Assembly: GCF_004681125.1 (NCBI RefSeq)
Contig: NZ_SIHO01000002.1
Span: 970,563-1,034,562 of the forward strand
DNA: 64,000 bases
Direction: 5' to 3'
From: Glacieibacterium arshaanense
GTDB taxonomy: Bacteria > Pseudomonadota > Alphaproteobacteria > Sphingomonadales > Sphingomonadaceae
The notes beneath the pieces are model-generated. The model saw only the letters and a list, made by a program, of their open reading frames with translations, had not been told where the DNA came from and made no database searches. The position numbers and the translations under genes were made by a program. Position 1 is the stretch's first letter. The number at the start of each line of letters is the position of its first letter. Below, piece after piece: positions 17,112 through 25,577 of this stretch.

Positions 17112-18200
17112 TCAGGGAATTACCGCAAGCAGCAAAAACACCGCAAAGATTGTCAGGTGCACCGCGCCCTGCAGGATCGTCGCGCGGCCGGTGACCAGCG
17201 TGATGGCGCTGATCAGCAGCGTCAGCATCAGCAGCACGATCTCTTCGGGACCGATGCCCAGCACCAGCGGTTCATGCAACAGAAATGACGCCAGTGCGAC
17301 GCCCGGAATGGTCAGGCTAATCGTGGCGAGCGCCGAACCAAGCGCGAGGTTGAGCGCGATTTGCAGCCGGTTGGCGCGCGTCGCGCGCAGCGCCGACAGG
17401 CCTTCGGGCAGCATGACCAGCGCAGCGATGACCACGCCGGCAGCGGCTGGCGGTGCGCCGAAATCGCCGACGAGTCGGTCGAGCGTCGGCGCCAGCGACT
17501 TGGCGAGTGTCACCACGGCGACGAGACCGACGAGCAGCAGCCCGGCGGCCTGCAAGGCCTCGCGGTTAGTTGGCGGTGCGGCGACATGGCCGGATTCGAT
17601 ATCGACGCCGAGGAAGTCGCCGCGGTGGCGCACCGTCTGGACGAACAGGAAAGTCATGTAGAGCAGCAGCGATACCACGGCGACAAAAGTCAGCTGCGCC
17701 GGGCTGAACGACGGACCGACAGAGATCACCGTATAGTTCGGCAGCACCAGCGTCAGCACTGCCAGCGTGGCCAGCACCGACAGCGTGGCGCTGGCGCCGC
17801 GCGCCTGGAAATTCGCCTCGCCAAAGCGGATACCGCTGACCAGCAGGCAGGCGCCGGTAATGCCAGTTGTGGCGATCATGAACGCCGCGAAAACCGAATC
17901 CCGCGCCAGTGTTTCGGCGTCATGGCCGCCCGCGAGCATCAGCGTGACGATCAGCGACACTTCGACGATGGTTACCGCAATCGCCAGCACCAGCGCGCCA
18001 TAGGGCTCGCCGATGCGGTGCGCGATGGTTTCGGCATGATGGACGCAAGCTAGCACTGCGCCGATCAGCACCGCCAATATGACGACGGCAAGCAGTCCGC
18101 CGTGAATGCCGAGTCCGAGTGCGGCAGCAGCGCCCGCGACGCCCAGCAGCGGCGCAATCCAGGACCACCGCGGCAGGGCGGCGTGCGTGGCTTCAGTCAT
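17112..18200 (-). CDS. Calcium/proton antiporter, ChaA family
   Basis: A 362-residue inner-membrane protein with 11 or so hydrophobic segments in two homologous halves, the layout of the Ca2+/cation antiporter superfamily. The first alpha-repeat is GEPYGALVLAIAVTIVEVSL, with the acidic residue in the membrane. The second includes VMLPEGLSALRATRANRLQI and ALNLALGSALATISLTIPGV. This matches ChaA-type Ca2+(Na+)/H+ antiporters, which export calcium or sodium in exchange for protons and help in alkaline or salt stress. A 167-bp divergent gap separates it from accA. Confidence 0.88.
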   Translation of the reverse strand: MTEATHAALPRWSWIAPLLGVAGAAAALGLGIHGGLLAVVILAVLIGAVLACVHHAETIAHRIGEPYGALVLAIAVTIVEVSLIVTLMLAGGHDAETLARDSVFAAFMIATTGITGACLLVSGIRFGEANFQARGASATLSVLATLAVLTLVLPNYTVISVGPSFSPAQLTFVAVVSLLLYMTFLFVQTVRHRGDFLGVDIESGHVAAPPTNREALQAAGLLLVGLVAVVTLAKSLAPTLDRLVGDFGAPPAAAGVVIAALVMLPEGLSALRATRANRLQIALNLALGSALATISLTIPGVALASFLLHEPLVLGIGPEEIVLLMLTLLISAITLVTGRATILQGAVHLTIFAVFLLLAVIP

Positions 18201-18367
18201 TCAAATTCCCCGTACAATGCCCCCGGAACGAGTTCCGCGGGTCGTTCTGGCGCGGAATTTCCGGTCGCGCAACACCATGATGACCGTCGCTGCGGTGCAG
18301 CACGCGCATTGACGCCTTGCGACATGCTGCGGTAACGCAATCCGCTACGCTCCAGACATGGCGGACC
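18201..18367. promoter_or_regulatory. Divergent region chaA / accA
   Basis: 167 bp with no gene. A short perfect palindrome CGGAACGAGTTCCG lies at 18224-18237, near the chaA side, and could bind a dimeric regulator. No clear promoter boxes could be assigned. Confidence 0.25.
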
Positions 18368-19318
18368 ATGACAACCTACCTTGATTTTGAAAAACCGCTC
18401 GCCGAGGCCGCTGCCCGCGCGGCGGAACTGCGCGCCACCGGTACGCCGGCGGGCGAAAAGGCCGCTGCCAAGCTCGATGCGCGCGCCGACAAGGCGGCTG
18501 CGGCGCTCTATGCCAAGCTGACCCCTTGGCAGCGCACGCAGGTTGCGCGCCACCCCGAGCGGCCGCATTTCAAGGATTATGTCGCCGCGCTGATTACCGA
18601 ATTCACGCCGCTGTCGGGCGACCGTGGTTTTGCCGAGGACGCGGCAATCATCGGCGGCATGGGACGTTTCAATGGCCGCTCAGTGATGGTCATCGGCCAT
18701 GAAAAGGGCGCCGACACCGCGTCGCGCGTCAAGCACAACTTCGGCATGGGCCGCCCCGAAGGCTACCGGAAGGCGATCCGCCTGATGGAGCTGGCCGGGC
18801 GCTTTGGGTTGCCGGTGATCACGCTTGTCGATACCGCCGGTGCATATCCAGGTGCCGAAGGGGAAGCGCGCGGCCAGGCCGAAGCGATTGCCCGCGCGAC
18901 GCAGGCCAGCCTCGATCTGCCGGTGCCGATGATCGCCGCGATTGTCGGCGAAGGCATGTCGGGTGGCGCCATCGGACTGGCGGCGGCCAACCGCATCGTG
19001 ATGTTTGAAAACGCCGTCTATGCGGTGATTTCGCCCGAAGGCTGCGCGTCGATCCTGTGGCGCGGCGATGACAAGGCCGCATCGCGCGCCGCCGAAGCCG
19101 CCGAGGCGATGAAGCTGACCGCCGCCGACCTGCTTAAGCTCGGCGTCATCGACCGCATTGTTGCTGAGCCAGGCGGCGCCCACCGCGCGCCGGCCGAAGC
19201 AATCGCAAATCTCGGTGCCGCGCTGGCGACCGAGCTGGCGGGCCTTGAAGGCCAGTCGCCGGCCGAGTTGCGCGCCGGCCGCCGTGCCAAGTTCCTCGCC
19301 ATGGGGCGGCTGATCTGA
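18368..19318 (+). CDS. accA: Acetyl-CoA carboxylase carboxyltransferase subunit alpha
   Basis: A 316-residue AccA, the alpha half of the carboxyltransferase that moves CO2 from biotin-BCCP to acetyl-CoA to give malonyl-CoA for fatty acid synthesis. Recognisable segments are [10 protein letters not shown] at the N-terminus, [16 protein letters not shown]-like [36 protein letters not shown], the [20 protein letters not shown] core, [12 protein letters not shown] (acyl-CoA oxyanion loop) and [11 protein letters not shown]. The length is normal. The ATG at 18368 starts the family homology; an earlier in-frame ATG at 18317 would add 17 non-homologous residues. Confidence 0.95.
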   Translation: MTTYLDFEKPLAEAAARAAELRATGTPAGEKAAAKLDARADKAAAALYAKLTPWQRTQVARHPERPHFKDYVAALITEFTPLSGDRGFAEDAAIIGGMGRFNGRSVMVIGHEKGADTASRVKHNFGMGRPEGYRKAIRLMELAGRFGLPVITLVDTAGAYPGAEGEARGQAEAIARATQASLDLPVPMIAAIVGEGMSGGAIGLAAANRIVMFENAVYAVISPEGCASILWRGDDKAASRAAEAAEAMKLTAADLLKLGVIDRIVAEPGGAHRAPAEAIANLGAALATELAGLEGQSPAELRAGRRAKFLAMGRLI

Positions 19319-19383
19319 CCAAGGTTGCGGCCAATGCACCCGAATGTCCGTCGCTGCCCGCCGGTCGCGCCGGGCTGCCGCTG

Positions 19384-19773
19384 TTGCATGTCGTGGCTGC
19401 GGCTCTGATCGACGCCGATGGTCGCGTGCTGGTCGCGCAGCGCCCCGAGGGCAAGCATCTTGCGGGGCAGTGGGAATTCCCAGGCGGCAAGATTGAGCCC
19501 GGCGAAAGCCCCGAGGCAGCACTGGTGCGCGAGCTCGAGGAGGAGCTTGGCATCGGCGTGCACCAGTCGTGCCTTGCGCCCGCCGGCTTTGCCAGCCACG
19601 CCTATGACGAATTCCAGCTCGTGCTGCTGCTGTTCGCCATCCGCAAATGGCAGGGGGTGCCGCGCGGTCTGGCCGGGCAGGGGGTGCGCTGGGTGCGGCC
19701 GCCCGAACTATTCGGGCTCGACATGCCACCCGCCGATCGCCCGCTGCTCGGGCTGCTCAACCTGCTGGTCTAG
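19384..19773 (+). CDS. Nudix (MutT-type) nucleoside triphosphate pyrophosphohydrolase
   Basis: A 129-residue Nudix hydrolase. The full Nudix box is GGKIEPGESPEAALVRELEE followed by ELGI, matching GX5EX7REUXEEXGU. The N-terminal VVAAALIDADGRVLVAQRPE resembles MutT (8-oxo-dGTPase), which sanitises the nucleotide pool. The start is uncertain: there is no ATG before the domain, and the TTG at 19384 is the only conventional start codon that fits; the frame is open back into the end of accA. It is 65 bp behind accA on the same strand. It converges with a methyltransferase gene and shares the bases CTAG at 19770-19773 for the two stops. Confidence 0.8.
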   Translation: MHVVAAALIDADGRVLVAQRPEGKHLAGQWEFPGGKIEPGESPEAALVRELEEELGIGVHQSCLAPAGFASHAYDEFQLVLLLFAIRKWQGVPRGLAGQGVRWVRPPELFGLDMPPADRPLLGLLNLLV

Positions 19774-20540
19774 CCGGCCTTCCACGCCGTCAGCGTGATA
19801 ACCTGCACCGGCACGTTCGTCTTGCCATCGGCGTCGGCACGGTCGGCGAAGCGCGCCGCGACATCGGCGAGCACATCACGGCGCAGCGGCAGCCGCGATG
19901 CCAACGCATTGGCCTCACCCATGCCGCGCAGATCGGCGAGCAACGCAATCAGGCCGGCGTAACGCACGGTAAAGCTGTCGATTTCGGCAACCGGCGAGAC
20001 AAAGCCGCCACGCTGCAGGAGGCCTGCGGCGCCCTGCACATCGATCATCGGCGCGACGCGCACGCCGACGCGGCCGGTGGCGGCGTCATCGGCCGCGATC
20101 AGGTCATGGCGCAACTGCAACAGGCTTTCGCCGGCGACGAACGCCGCGATGAACATGCCGCCGGGCCGCAAGGCGCGCCGCACCTGGATCAGCGCGCCGG
20201 GCAGGTCGTTGACGTTGTGCAGGCTGCCCGCCGAGACGATCAGGTCGAAGCTGTCATCGGCAAACGGCAAGGCGTCTTCATCGGCGACCAGCGTCGGCTT
20301 GAAAGCGGCGGCGGCATCGACGGTTACGGACCAGTCGCCGGCGATGCGCGCACCGAGCCGGCCGTCATGCGCGCCAAGGTCGAGCACGCGGCCAAAGCTT
20401 TTGCCGGTGTCGGCGACACGGGCAGCAATGTCATCGACCATCGCGTCCTTCAGAAATGCATAGTCGGCGTAGCGCGCGGCAGCGCGGTCACGCAGCACGC
20501 GGCGGCGGTGACGGTCGAACAATTCGGCGGTGGTTTCCAT
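19770..20540 (-). CDS. Class I SAM-dependent methyltransferase, BioC/NDUFAF5-like
   Basis: A 256-residue methyltransferase. The SAM-binding motif I is VLDLGAHDGRLGARI, and the post-motif DSFDLIVSAGSLHNVNDLPG followed by ALRPGGMFIAAFVAGESL matches the BioC/NDUFAF5 branch. The N-terminus ELFDRHRRRVLRDRAAAR also matches this branch. In other alphaproteobacteria the relative of NDUFAF5 lies next to comF, as here. The role (protein arginine or O-methylation, or biotin precursor methylation) cannot be decided. The start was placed at 20540, just before ETTAELFD; 12 further codons upstream look non-coding. Divergent from comF (85 bp). Confidence 0.82.
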   Translation of the reverse strand: METTAELFDRHRRRVLRDRAAARYADYAFLKDAMVDDIAARVADTGKSFGRVLDLGAHDGRLGARIAGDWSVTVDAAAAFKPTLVADEDALPFADDSFDLIVSAGSLHNVNDLPGALIQVRRALRPGGMFIAAFVAGESLLQLRHDLIAADDAATGRVGVRVAPMIDVQGAAGLLQRGGFVSPVAEIDSFTVRYAGLIALLADLRGMGEANALASRLPLRRDVLADVAARFADRADADGKTNVPVQVITLTAWKAG

Positions 20541-20625
20541 TGCGTCTGCCCTAGACAGTCGCGCCGCGCTTTCCAATGCTGCAGTTTACCATAGGCAGGC
20601 GACGATAATGCGCTAGGCTGGCGCG

Positions 20626-21381
20626 ATGTTGGCAACTGCCCTTGCCCTGCCTCGTACCGGCCTGCGCGCGTTGGTCGATCTGGTGCTGCCGGCGCGCTGC
20701 CCTGGTTGCGGGTGCATCGTGCCCGGCGACCTGCAATATTGCGCGCCATGCTGGGACGGGCTGCGCTTCATCACCGCGCCGCTGTGCGATTGTTGCGGGC
20801 TGCCGTTCGAGTTCGATCTCGGCCCGGCGGCGCGTTGCGGGGCGTGCCTTGCAACGCCGCCAAAGTTTACAAAAGCGCGCGCCGCGATGGTCTATGCCGA
20901 CACCGGCCGCGCCGTGCTGCTCAACTTCAAGAATCGCGACCGCGAGCATCTGGCGCGTGTCATGGCGGCGGCGATGCTGCGCGCCGGCGTCGACCTGCTC
21001 GATGACAATCCGCTGCTAGTGCCGGTGCCGCTGCATCGCTGGCGGCTGCTGCGGCGCGGCTTCAACCAGTCGGCGCTGCTGGCAGCGCGCATCGCCCAGG
21101 CGCGTGGGCTCGATGTCGCAGTCGATGCGCTGGTGCGCGTGCGCGCCACGCCGCGCAGTCGCGGCATGAGCCGCAGCCGCCGTGCCGCCAATGTCCGCGG
21201 TGTCTTCAAGGTGGCACGCCCCGAAATGCTGCGCGGTCGCAACATCGTGCTGATCGATGATGTGATGACTACCGGCGCCACCGCCGAGGCCTGCACGCGA
21301 CTGTTGTTGCGCAAGGGCGCGCGCCGCGTGCATATACTGACCTGGGCGCGGGTTGTGCGCGACGCCGACCGCGTGACATAA
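20626..21381 (+). CDS. ComF family protein (phosphoribosyltransferase-like)
   Basis: A 251-residue ComF/GntX-type protein. The N-terminus has paired cysteine motifs that look zinc-binding (CPGCGC, CAPC, CDCC, RCGAC). The C-terminal half is a type I phosphoribosyltransferase fold with the PRPP loop in NIVLIDDVMTTGATAEACTR and the upstream VPVPLHRWRLLRRGFNQSALL segment. ComF proteins take part in DNA uptake or utilisation in some bacteria; in alphaproteobacteria their role is unproven. First gene of a plus-strand series with grxC, a nitrilase homologue and a DUF1178 gene, an order found in relatives. Confidence 0.88.
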   Translation: MLATALALPRTGLRALVDLVLPARCPGCGCIVPGDLQYCAPCWDGLRFITAPLCDCCGLPFEFDLGPAARCGACLATPPKFTKARAAMVYADTGRAVLLNFKNRDREHLARVMAAAMLRAGVDLLDDNPLLVPVPLHRWRLLRRGFNQSALLAARIAQARGLDVAVDALVRVRATPRSRGMSRSRRAANVRGVFKVARPEMLRGRNIVLIDDVMTTGATAEACTRLLLRKGARRVHILTWARVVRDADRVT

Positions 21382-21427
21382 TGTGCCTACCTAAAGCGGC
21401 GGGCTTAGAAATTGCTGGAGAGCGTCG

Positions 21428-21685
21428 ATGGCGCGGATCGAAGTCTATACCAAATTCTTCTGCCCCTATTGCACGCGCGCCATGGCGCTGCTCAAGCGCA
21501 AGGGCGTCGAGTTCGAGGAAATCGACATCAGCATGGGCGGCCCCAAGCGCACTGAAATGATCGAGCGCAGCAGCGGCCGCACGACGGTGCCGCAGATCTT
21601 CATCGATGGCCTGGCCATCGGCGGCTCGGATGACTTGGCCGCGCTCGACCAGCGTGGCGGGCTCGACCCGTTGCTTGGGCTATGA
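21428..21685 (+). CDS. grxC: Glutaredoxin 3
   Basis: An 85-residue dithiol glutaredoxin. The active site is FCPYCTRAMALLKRKG (CPYC), followed by EEIDI, the cis-proline segment TVPQIFIDGLAIGGSDDLAA (with GG-D for glutathione binding). The protein is cytosolic and reduces glutathione-mixed disulphides. The length is normal for GrxC. GGAGAGCG precedes the ATG. Its last codons overlap the start of the nitrilase gene by ATGA, indicating translational coupling. Confidence 0.94.
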   Translation: MARIEVYTKFFCPYCTRAMALLKRKGVEFEEIDISMGGPKRTEMIERSSGRTTVPQIFIDGLAIGGSDDLAALDQRGGLDPLLGL

Positions 21686-22509
21686 GCAAGCTGCGCCTCG
21701 GCATCGTCCAGACCAATTCGGGCATCGACCCTACCGCCAACGCCGAGATGCTGGTGGCGGCTATTGCCGAGCTGGCGACCGGCGGCGCGCAACTGGTGCT
21801 GACGCCCGAAATGTCGGGACTGCTCGACCGCGACCGTACGCGCATCATGACCAATGTCCGTGTCGAGGCCGATGATGTCGTGCTGGCAGCCGTAATTGCA
21901 GCAGCCAGGCAGCACGGCGTCTGGGTTGAACTCGGTTCGCTCGCCATCAGCGTCGGCGAAGACCGCCTCGCCAACCGCAGCTTCCTGATTGACGCGCAGG
22001 GCGAAATCCGCGCGCGCTATGACAAGATCCATCTGTTCGATGTCGACCTGCCAACCGGCGAGCGTCACCGCGAGTCGGCGACCTATCGCCCCGGTGCCGA
22101 AGCCGTCGTTGTCGACACGCCGTGGGCGCGGCTCGGGCTCGCCATTTGCTATGACTTGCGCTTTGCCGGCCTGTTCGCCGCACTCGCCAACGCCGGCGCG
22201 CAACTGCTGACAGTGCCGGCGGCGTTCACGCGGCCGACCGGTAAGGCGCACTGGCACGCACTACTGCGCGCCCGTGCCATCGAAACCGGCAGTTTTGTCG
22301 TGGCGGCGGCACAGTCCGGCGAACACCAGGACGGCCGCGCGACCTATGGCCACTCGCTGGTCATCGACCCGTGGGGCGAGGTGCTGCTCGACATGGGCGA
22401 GGCGGCGGGCACCGCAATTTGCGATATCGACCTTGGCGCTGTGGCGGACACCCGCGCGCGGATTCCGGCGCTGGTGCACGCCCGACCGTTTACGCTGGTG
22501 CCGGCATGA
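21682..22509 (+). CDS. Carbon-nitrogen hydrolase (NIT1/NIT2-like amidase)
   Basis: A 275-residue nitrilase-superfamily enzyme. The catalytic Glu lies in LTPEMSGLLD, Lys in YDKIHLFDVDLPTGERHRES and Cys in GLAICYDLRFAGLFA. The RHRESATYRPG segment resembles the Nit1/Nit2 branch that removes damaged (deaminated) glutathione or omega-amides, and the adjacent glutaredoxin gene fits a glutathione-related role. This substrate link is inference. Both ends overlap neighbours by ATGA, so grxC, this gene and the DUF1178 gene are a tightly coupled operon. Confidence 0.88.
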   Translation: MSKLRLGIVQTNSGIDPTANAEMLVAAIAELATGGAQLVLTPEMSGLLDRDRTRIMTNVRVEADDVVLAAVIAAARQHGVWVELGSLAISVGEDRLANRSFLIDAQGEIRARYDKIHLFDVDLPTGERHRESATYRPGAEAVVVDTPWARLGLAICYDLRFAGLFAALANAGAQLLTVPAAFTRPTGKAHWHALLRARAIETGSFVVAAAQSGEHQDGRATYGHSLVIDPWGEVLLDMGEAAGTAICDIDLGAVADTRARIPALVHARPFTLVPA

Positions 22510-22931
22510 TCGTCTTCGATCTGGCGTGCGGGCGCGACCATGTATTCGAAGCCTGGTTCGGCTCGACCGAGGCGTTCGAAGCGCAGGCGGCGCGCGGGCT
22601 GGTCGCGTGCCCGATCTGCGAAGACAGCAATATACGTAAGGCCGTGATGGCACCCGCAGTGCCCGCCAAGGGCAACCGCAAGGCCGACATTGCCCCGGTC
22701 GACGCCAAGGCGGCGCTCGCCGCACTGGCGAAGCTGCAGGCCGTAGTCGAAGCCAATGCCGATTATGTCGGCAGCGACTTCGCCAACCAGGCCCGCGCAC
22801 TGCATTTCGGCGAAGTCCCCAAGCGCGCCATTTACGGCGAAGCCAGCCTTGTCGAAGCCGCGGCACTAGTCGAAGACGGCATAGATATCGCGCCACTGCC
22901 GTTCGCCACGCGCCGCGCCCGCAACAGCTGA
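22506..22931 (+). CDS. DUF1178 family protein
   Basis: A 141-residue protein of the DUF1178 family. It begins MIVFDLACGRDHVFEAWFGS, then ACPICEDSNIRKAVMAPAVP, giving two CxxC-like cysteine positions (C8, and CPIC at about 35-38) that look metal-binding. The C-terminal GEVPKRAIYGEASLVEAAAL and DGIDIAPLPFATRR are conserved in this family. The function is unknown; proteins of this type are annotated next to the nitrilase gene in many alphaproteobacteria, as here. The start at 22506 overlaps the nitrilase stop (ATGA). The frame is open further upstream inside the nitrilase gene, but homology starts here. Confidence 0.88.
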   Translation: MIVFDLACGRDHVFEAWFGSTEAFEAQAARGLVACPICEDSNIRKAVMAPAVPAKGNRKADIAPVDAKAALAALAKLQAVVEANADYVGSDFANQARALHFGEVPKRAIYGEASLVEAAALVEDGIDIAPLPFATRRARNS

Positions 22932-22985
22932 GGGCGGGCGGCCGCGTTGACGGCTCCGGCGCCAAACCCTAGTGACAATCCGCGT

Positions 22986-23062
22986 GCGCCCGTAGCTCAG
23001 CCGGATAGAGCGACGGTTTCCTAAACCGCAGGTCGGGGGTTCGATTCCCTTCGGGCGCACCA
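22986..23062 (+). tRNA. tRNA-Arg (anticodon CCT)
   Basis: A 77-base cloverleaf with encoded CCA. The acceptor stem GCGCCCG pairs with CGGGCGC, the D-arm is GCTC...GAGC, and the anticodon loop TTCCTAA sits on a 4-bp stem (plus a 27-43 mismatch). The T-loop is TTCGATT on a stem with two G-T pairs. Anticodon CCT reads AGG, so this is tRNA-Arg(CCU). No integrase or repeated 3' end was seen nearby, so it is not a used attachment site within this window. Confidence 0.95.
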
Positions 23063-23174
23063 GTTTGCCGCTTGCTGCCGGGGCCCAATCGGGCCAGTCT
23101 GCCCGCGCTGCGACATCCGTGCGCGCTGACCGAATGACAAATGCCCGCAGGGCACACCAACAGGGGAGACCATC

Positions 23175-24311
23175 ATGGCTTTTGAACTACCTGCCACCAG
23201 CCTCGAACTGCGCTCGCGCGTCACCGATGGCCAGCTTGAGCTGTCGCTGGTGCCCGTCGCATTGCGCGCGCCCGCCGACAATGAAGTCGTCGTGCGCATC
23301 GAAGCCAGCCCGATCAACCCGTCCGACCTTGGCCTCCTCATCGGCCCCGCCGACATAAGCGCGGCAGTCGTGTCGGGCACTGCCGCCAGCCCGGTCGTCA
23401 CTGCACCGATCCCGGCTGCGTTCATGCGCGCGATGGCACCACGGCTGAACGAGTCGATGCCTGTGGGCAACGAAGGTGCCGGCACTGTCGTCGCCGCCGG
23501 CAGCGCCGCGCAGGGTCTGCTCGGCAAGAAGGTCGCGGCCATCGGTGGCGCGATGTATTCGCAGTACCGCATCGTCAAGGCGGCCGACTGCCTGCCGCTT
23601 CCCGAAGGTGCGACGTCAGCCGATGGCGCATCGTGCTTCGTCAACCCGCTGACGGCGCTCAGCATGGTCGAAGTGATGCGCGACGAAGGCCATACCGCAC
23701 TCGTCCACACCGCCGCCGCGTCGAACCTTGGCCAGATGCTCAACCGGATCTGCCTGTCGGACGGCGTGCCGTTGGTCTGCATCGTGCGTAGCGAAGAGCA
23801 GGCGGCGCTGCTGCGCGGGCAGGGCGCGCAATATGTGGTCGATTCGAGCGCTGCGAGCTTCCGCGATGACCTTGAGGCGGCGCTGATCGCCACCGGCGCC
23901 ACCATTGCGTTCGATGCCATCGGCGGCGGTAAGCTGGCGGGGCAGATCCTGACGGCGATGGAAGTCGCCGCCAACAAGACCGCCAAGGTCTACAGCCGCT
24001 ACGGATCGAGCACGCACAAGCAGGTCTATATCTACGGCGGGCTCGACATGCGGCCGACCGAACTCAACCGCGGCTTCGGGATGGCGTGGAGCGTCGGCGG
24101 CTGGCTGCTGACGCCGTTCCTGGTGAAGATCGGCGCGGCGCGGGCACAGGGTCTGCGTGAACGCGTGGCGCGCGAACTCAAGACGACGTTCGCCAGTCAC
24201 TATACGCGCGAGATCTCGCTGGCGGAGGCGCTTCAGCCCGATATCATCAACGCCTATAACCGTCGCGCCACCGGCGAGAAGTACCTGATCAATCCGCACA
24301 AGGGCGCTTGA
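23175..24311 (+). CDS. Zinc-binding dehydrogenase / quinone oxidoreductase-like (MDR family)
   Basis: A 378-residue medium-chain dehydrogenase/reductase. The GroES-like half has VVVRIEASPINPSDLGLLIG and NEGAGTVVAAGSAAQGLLGK. The cofactor half includes ALVHTAAASNLGQMLNRICL and FDAIGGGKLAGQIL. No four-cysteine structural zinc lobe is present, as is usual for quinone oxidoreductase or trans-2-enoyl-CoA reductase branches. An NADPH-dependent reductase of quinones or enoyl substrates is likely, but not certain. AGGGGAG precedes the ATG. It is a single gene following the tRNA. Confidence 0.84.
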   Translation: MAFELPATSLELRSRVTDGQLELSLVPVALRAPADNEVVVRIEASPINPSDLGLLIGPADISAAVVSGTAASPVVTAPIPAAFMRAMAPRLNESMPVGNEGAGTVVAAGSAAQGLLGKKVAAIGGAMYSQYRIVKAADCLPLPEGATSADGASCFVNPLTALSMVEVMRDEGHTALVHTAAASNLGQMLNRICLSDGVPLVCIVRSEEQAALLRGQGAQYVVDSSAASFRDDLEAALIATGATIAFDAIGGGKLAGQILTAMEVAANKTAKVYSRYGSSTHKQVYIYGGLDMRPTELNRGFGMAWSVGGWLLTPFLVKIGAARAQGLRERVARELKTTFASHYTREISLAEALQPDIINAYNRRATGEKYLINPHKGA

Positions 24312-24391
24312 AACAGGCGCCGCCGAAACAGGTGACAATGCGCCTGCGACCTGCAACAACAGTTATGGGCTCGCAATCGAGGAGAAATCTT

Positions 24392-25465
24392 TTGCGGAAG
24401 TTTATTGGGGCACTGGGGTCAGGCTCGATGCTTGTTGCCCAGTTGCTGGCGGCGGTGCCGGCCAACGCCGCGCCGGGCAACCACAACGGTGGTGGTCAGG
24501 CGCGACCCGCCGGCGGTCAGGGCAAGGCTGCGGCTCAGCCGCACGGCGGCGGTGGTGGCGGGGCAAATACGCGCCAAGCAGCCGGCAGCGGTTATGCCCA
24601 TCAGGGTGCCGCGGCCAAGCCGGCTTACGCTGGAAATGCCGACAAATCGGCGCGACCCGGCGGCGGCGCAACGAAGCCCAGCTATGCGGCGCAGAATGAC
24701 AAGGCGCGGCCGGGTGTGAATAACAGTGTTGGTAACAACGCCAACAATCGCCCGGGCTACAATCAGAACGCCAATAACCGTCCCGGCAACAACCAGAATG
24801 CCAACACCCGCCCGGGCGTCAACAACGGCGCGCACAACAACGGCAACAATTACAACAACGTCAACGTCAACCATAACACCAACGTCAATGTGTCGGGCAA
24901 CTATGCCAACCGCTATCCGGTCTATCGTCCGCCCGGCGGTGGCTACTATCGCCCGCCCAACGGTGGCTACTACGGCCCGCCGCGCCCGCCCTATGGCGGC
25001 TGGCATGGCGGCTACTACCCGCCGCCGCGCTATTACTACAACGACGGCCCATCGGTTGGTGGCGTGCTGTTCGGCGTTGCGGTGACGACCAGCCTGCTGG
25101 CGTTGCTCAGTGCCGCCAGCCAGCCCGATGTCGTCGTCGTGCAGGGCGCGCCGCCGCCGCCGTTGCCGGTGTACGTTCCCCCGCCCAAGGCGAGTGGCGC
25201 ACCGGCGACGATTAACGTCGATATCAACGCGATGCCATCGGCCGCCCGGCCTTCGGCAAGCACCTGCCTCACCGAAGCGGCGCGGCAGATCGGCGCCACC
25301 GGCGGTAGCGAGATCCGCGTCGGCGAGATCATCGACGTCCAGGAAGGCAATGGCGGCTACCGGTTCCGGCTGATGCTCGTCGGCGTCTATCCCGACGCAA
25401 CGCGCAACATTCCGATGTATTGCCGCGCGACGCCCGACAAGATCGTCGAGCTGACTTTCGGCTAG
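24392..25465 (+). CDS. Asn/Gly/Pro/Tyr-rich secreted protein of unknown function
   Basis: A 357-residue exported protein. A TTG start at 24392 is chosen because GAGGAG lies 7 bases before it and the product begins RKFIGALGSG, then a hydrophobic stretch ending at PANA, which is a good signal peptide. An ATG at 24365 and a TTG at 24308 lack ribosome sites. The mature protein has a Gly/Ala-rich zone, then Asn-rich repeats such as NQNANNRPGNNQNANTRPG, then Tyr/Pro/Gly-rich repeats (GGYYRPPNGGYYGPPRPP). One hydrophobic segment (GVLFGVAVTTSLLALLSAA) follows, and a C-terminal globular domain of about 110 residues with two cysteines. This suggests a surface or envelope protein with a disordered linker; the family is not recognised. 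Confidence 0.7.
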   Translation: MRKFIGALGSGSMLVAQLLAAVPANAAPGNHNGGGQARPAGGQGKAAAQPHGGGGGGANTRQAAGSGYAHQGAAAKPAYAGNADKSARPGGGATKPSYAAQNDKARPGVNNSVGNNANNRPGYNQNANNRPGNNQNANTRPGVNNGAHNNGNNYNNVNVNHNTNVNVSGNYANRYPVYRPPGGGYYRPPNGGYYGPPRPPYGGWHGGYYPPPRYYYNDGPSVGGVLFGVAVTTSLLALLSAASQPDVVVVQGAPPPPLPVYVPPPKASGAPATINVDINAMPSAARPSASTCLTEAARQIGATGGSEIRVGEIIDVQEGNGGYRFRLMLVGVYPDATRNIPMYCRATPDKIVELTFG

Positions 25466-25471
25466 GCCAAA

Positions 25472-25499
25472 TGCGGGGCGGCCAGTTGGTTGCCCCGCA
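25472..25499 (+). terminator. Hairpin after the Asn/Gly-rich secreted protein gene
   Basis: TGCGGGGC (25472-25479) pairs with GCCCCGCA (25492-25499) around a 12-base loop, 6 bases after the stop codon. No T-run follows; the palindromic repeat pair begins 3 bases later. Confidence 0.45.
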
Positions 25500-25502
25500 A
25501 CA

Positions 25503-25576
25503 GCCTCCGGCGGGCAGGAACACGTCCCTGCACCCACTAATCGGGTGCAGGGCGCAGCTCTGCCCGCCGGAGGCTC
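25503..25576. repeat. Intergenic inverted repeat pair B
   Basis: Left arm 25503-25535 and right arm 25543-25576 carry the family ends GCCTCCGGCGGGCAGG and CCTGCACCC and face each other across only 7 bases. The inner stems are more diverged than in other copies (GCAGGAACACGTCCCTGC and GCAGGGCGCAGCTCTGC). The element fills the gap between two convergent genes. Confidence 0.85.
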
Positions 25577-25577
25577 T

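Noticed and set aside
18225-18246. EcfG-type promoter (GGAAC...CGTT) before accA
   Set aside because: The spacer is 13 bases instead of 16-17, and GGAAC is part of a short palindrome.
22866-23060. Minus-strand frame with GIEPPTCGLGNRRSIRLSYG
   Set aside because: It is the translation of the antisense strand of the tRNA-Arg gene, a well-known false protein.
22986-23062. tRNA-Arg as an attachment site for a genomic island
   Set aside because: No integrase, no direct repeat of the tRNA 3' end and no shift in composition follow it.
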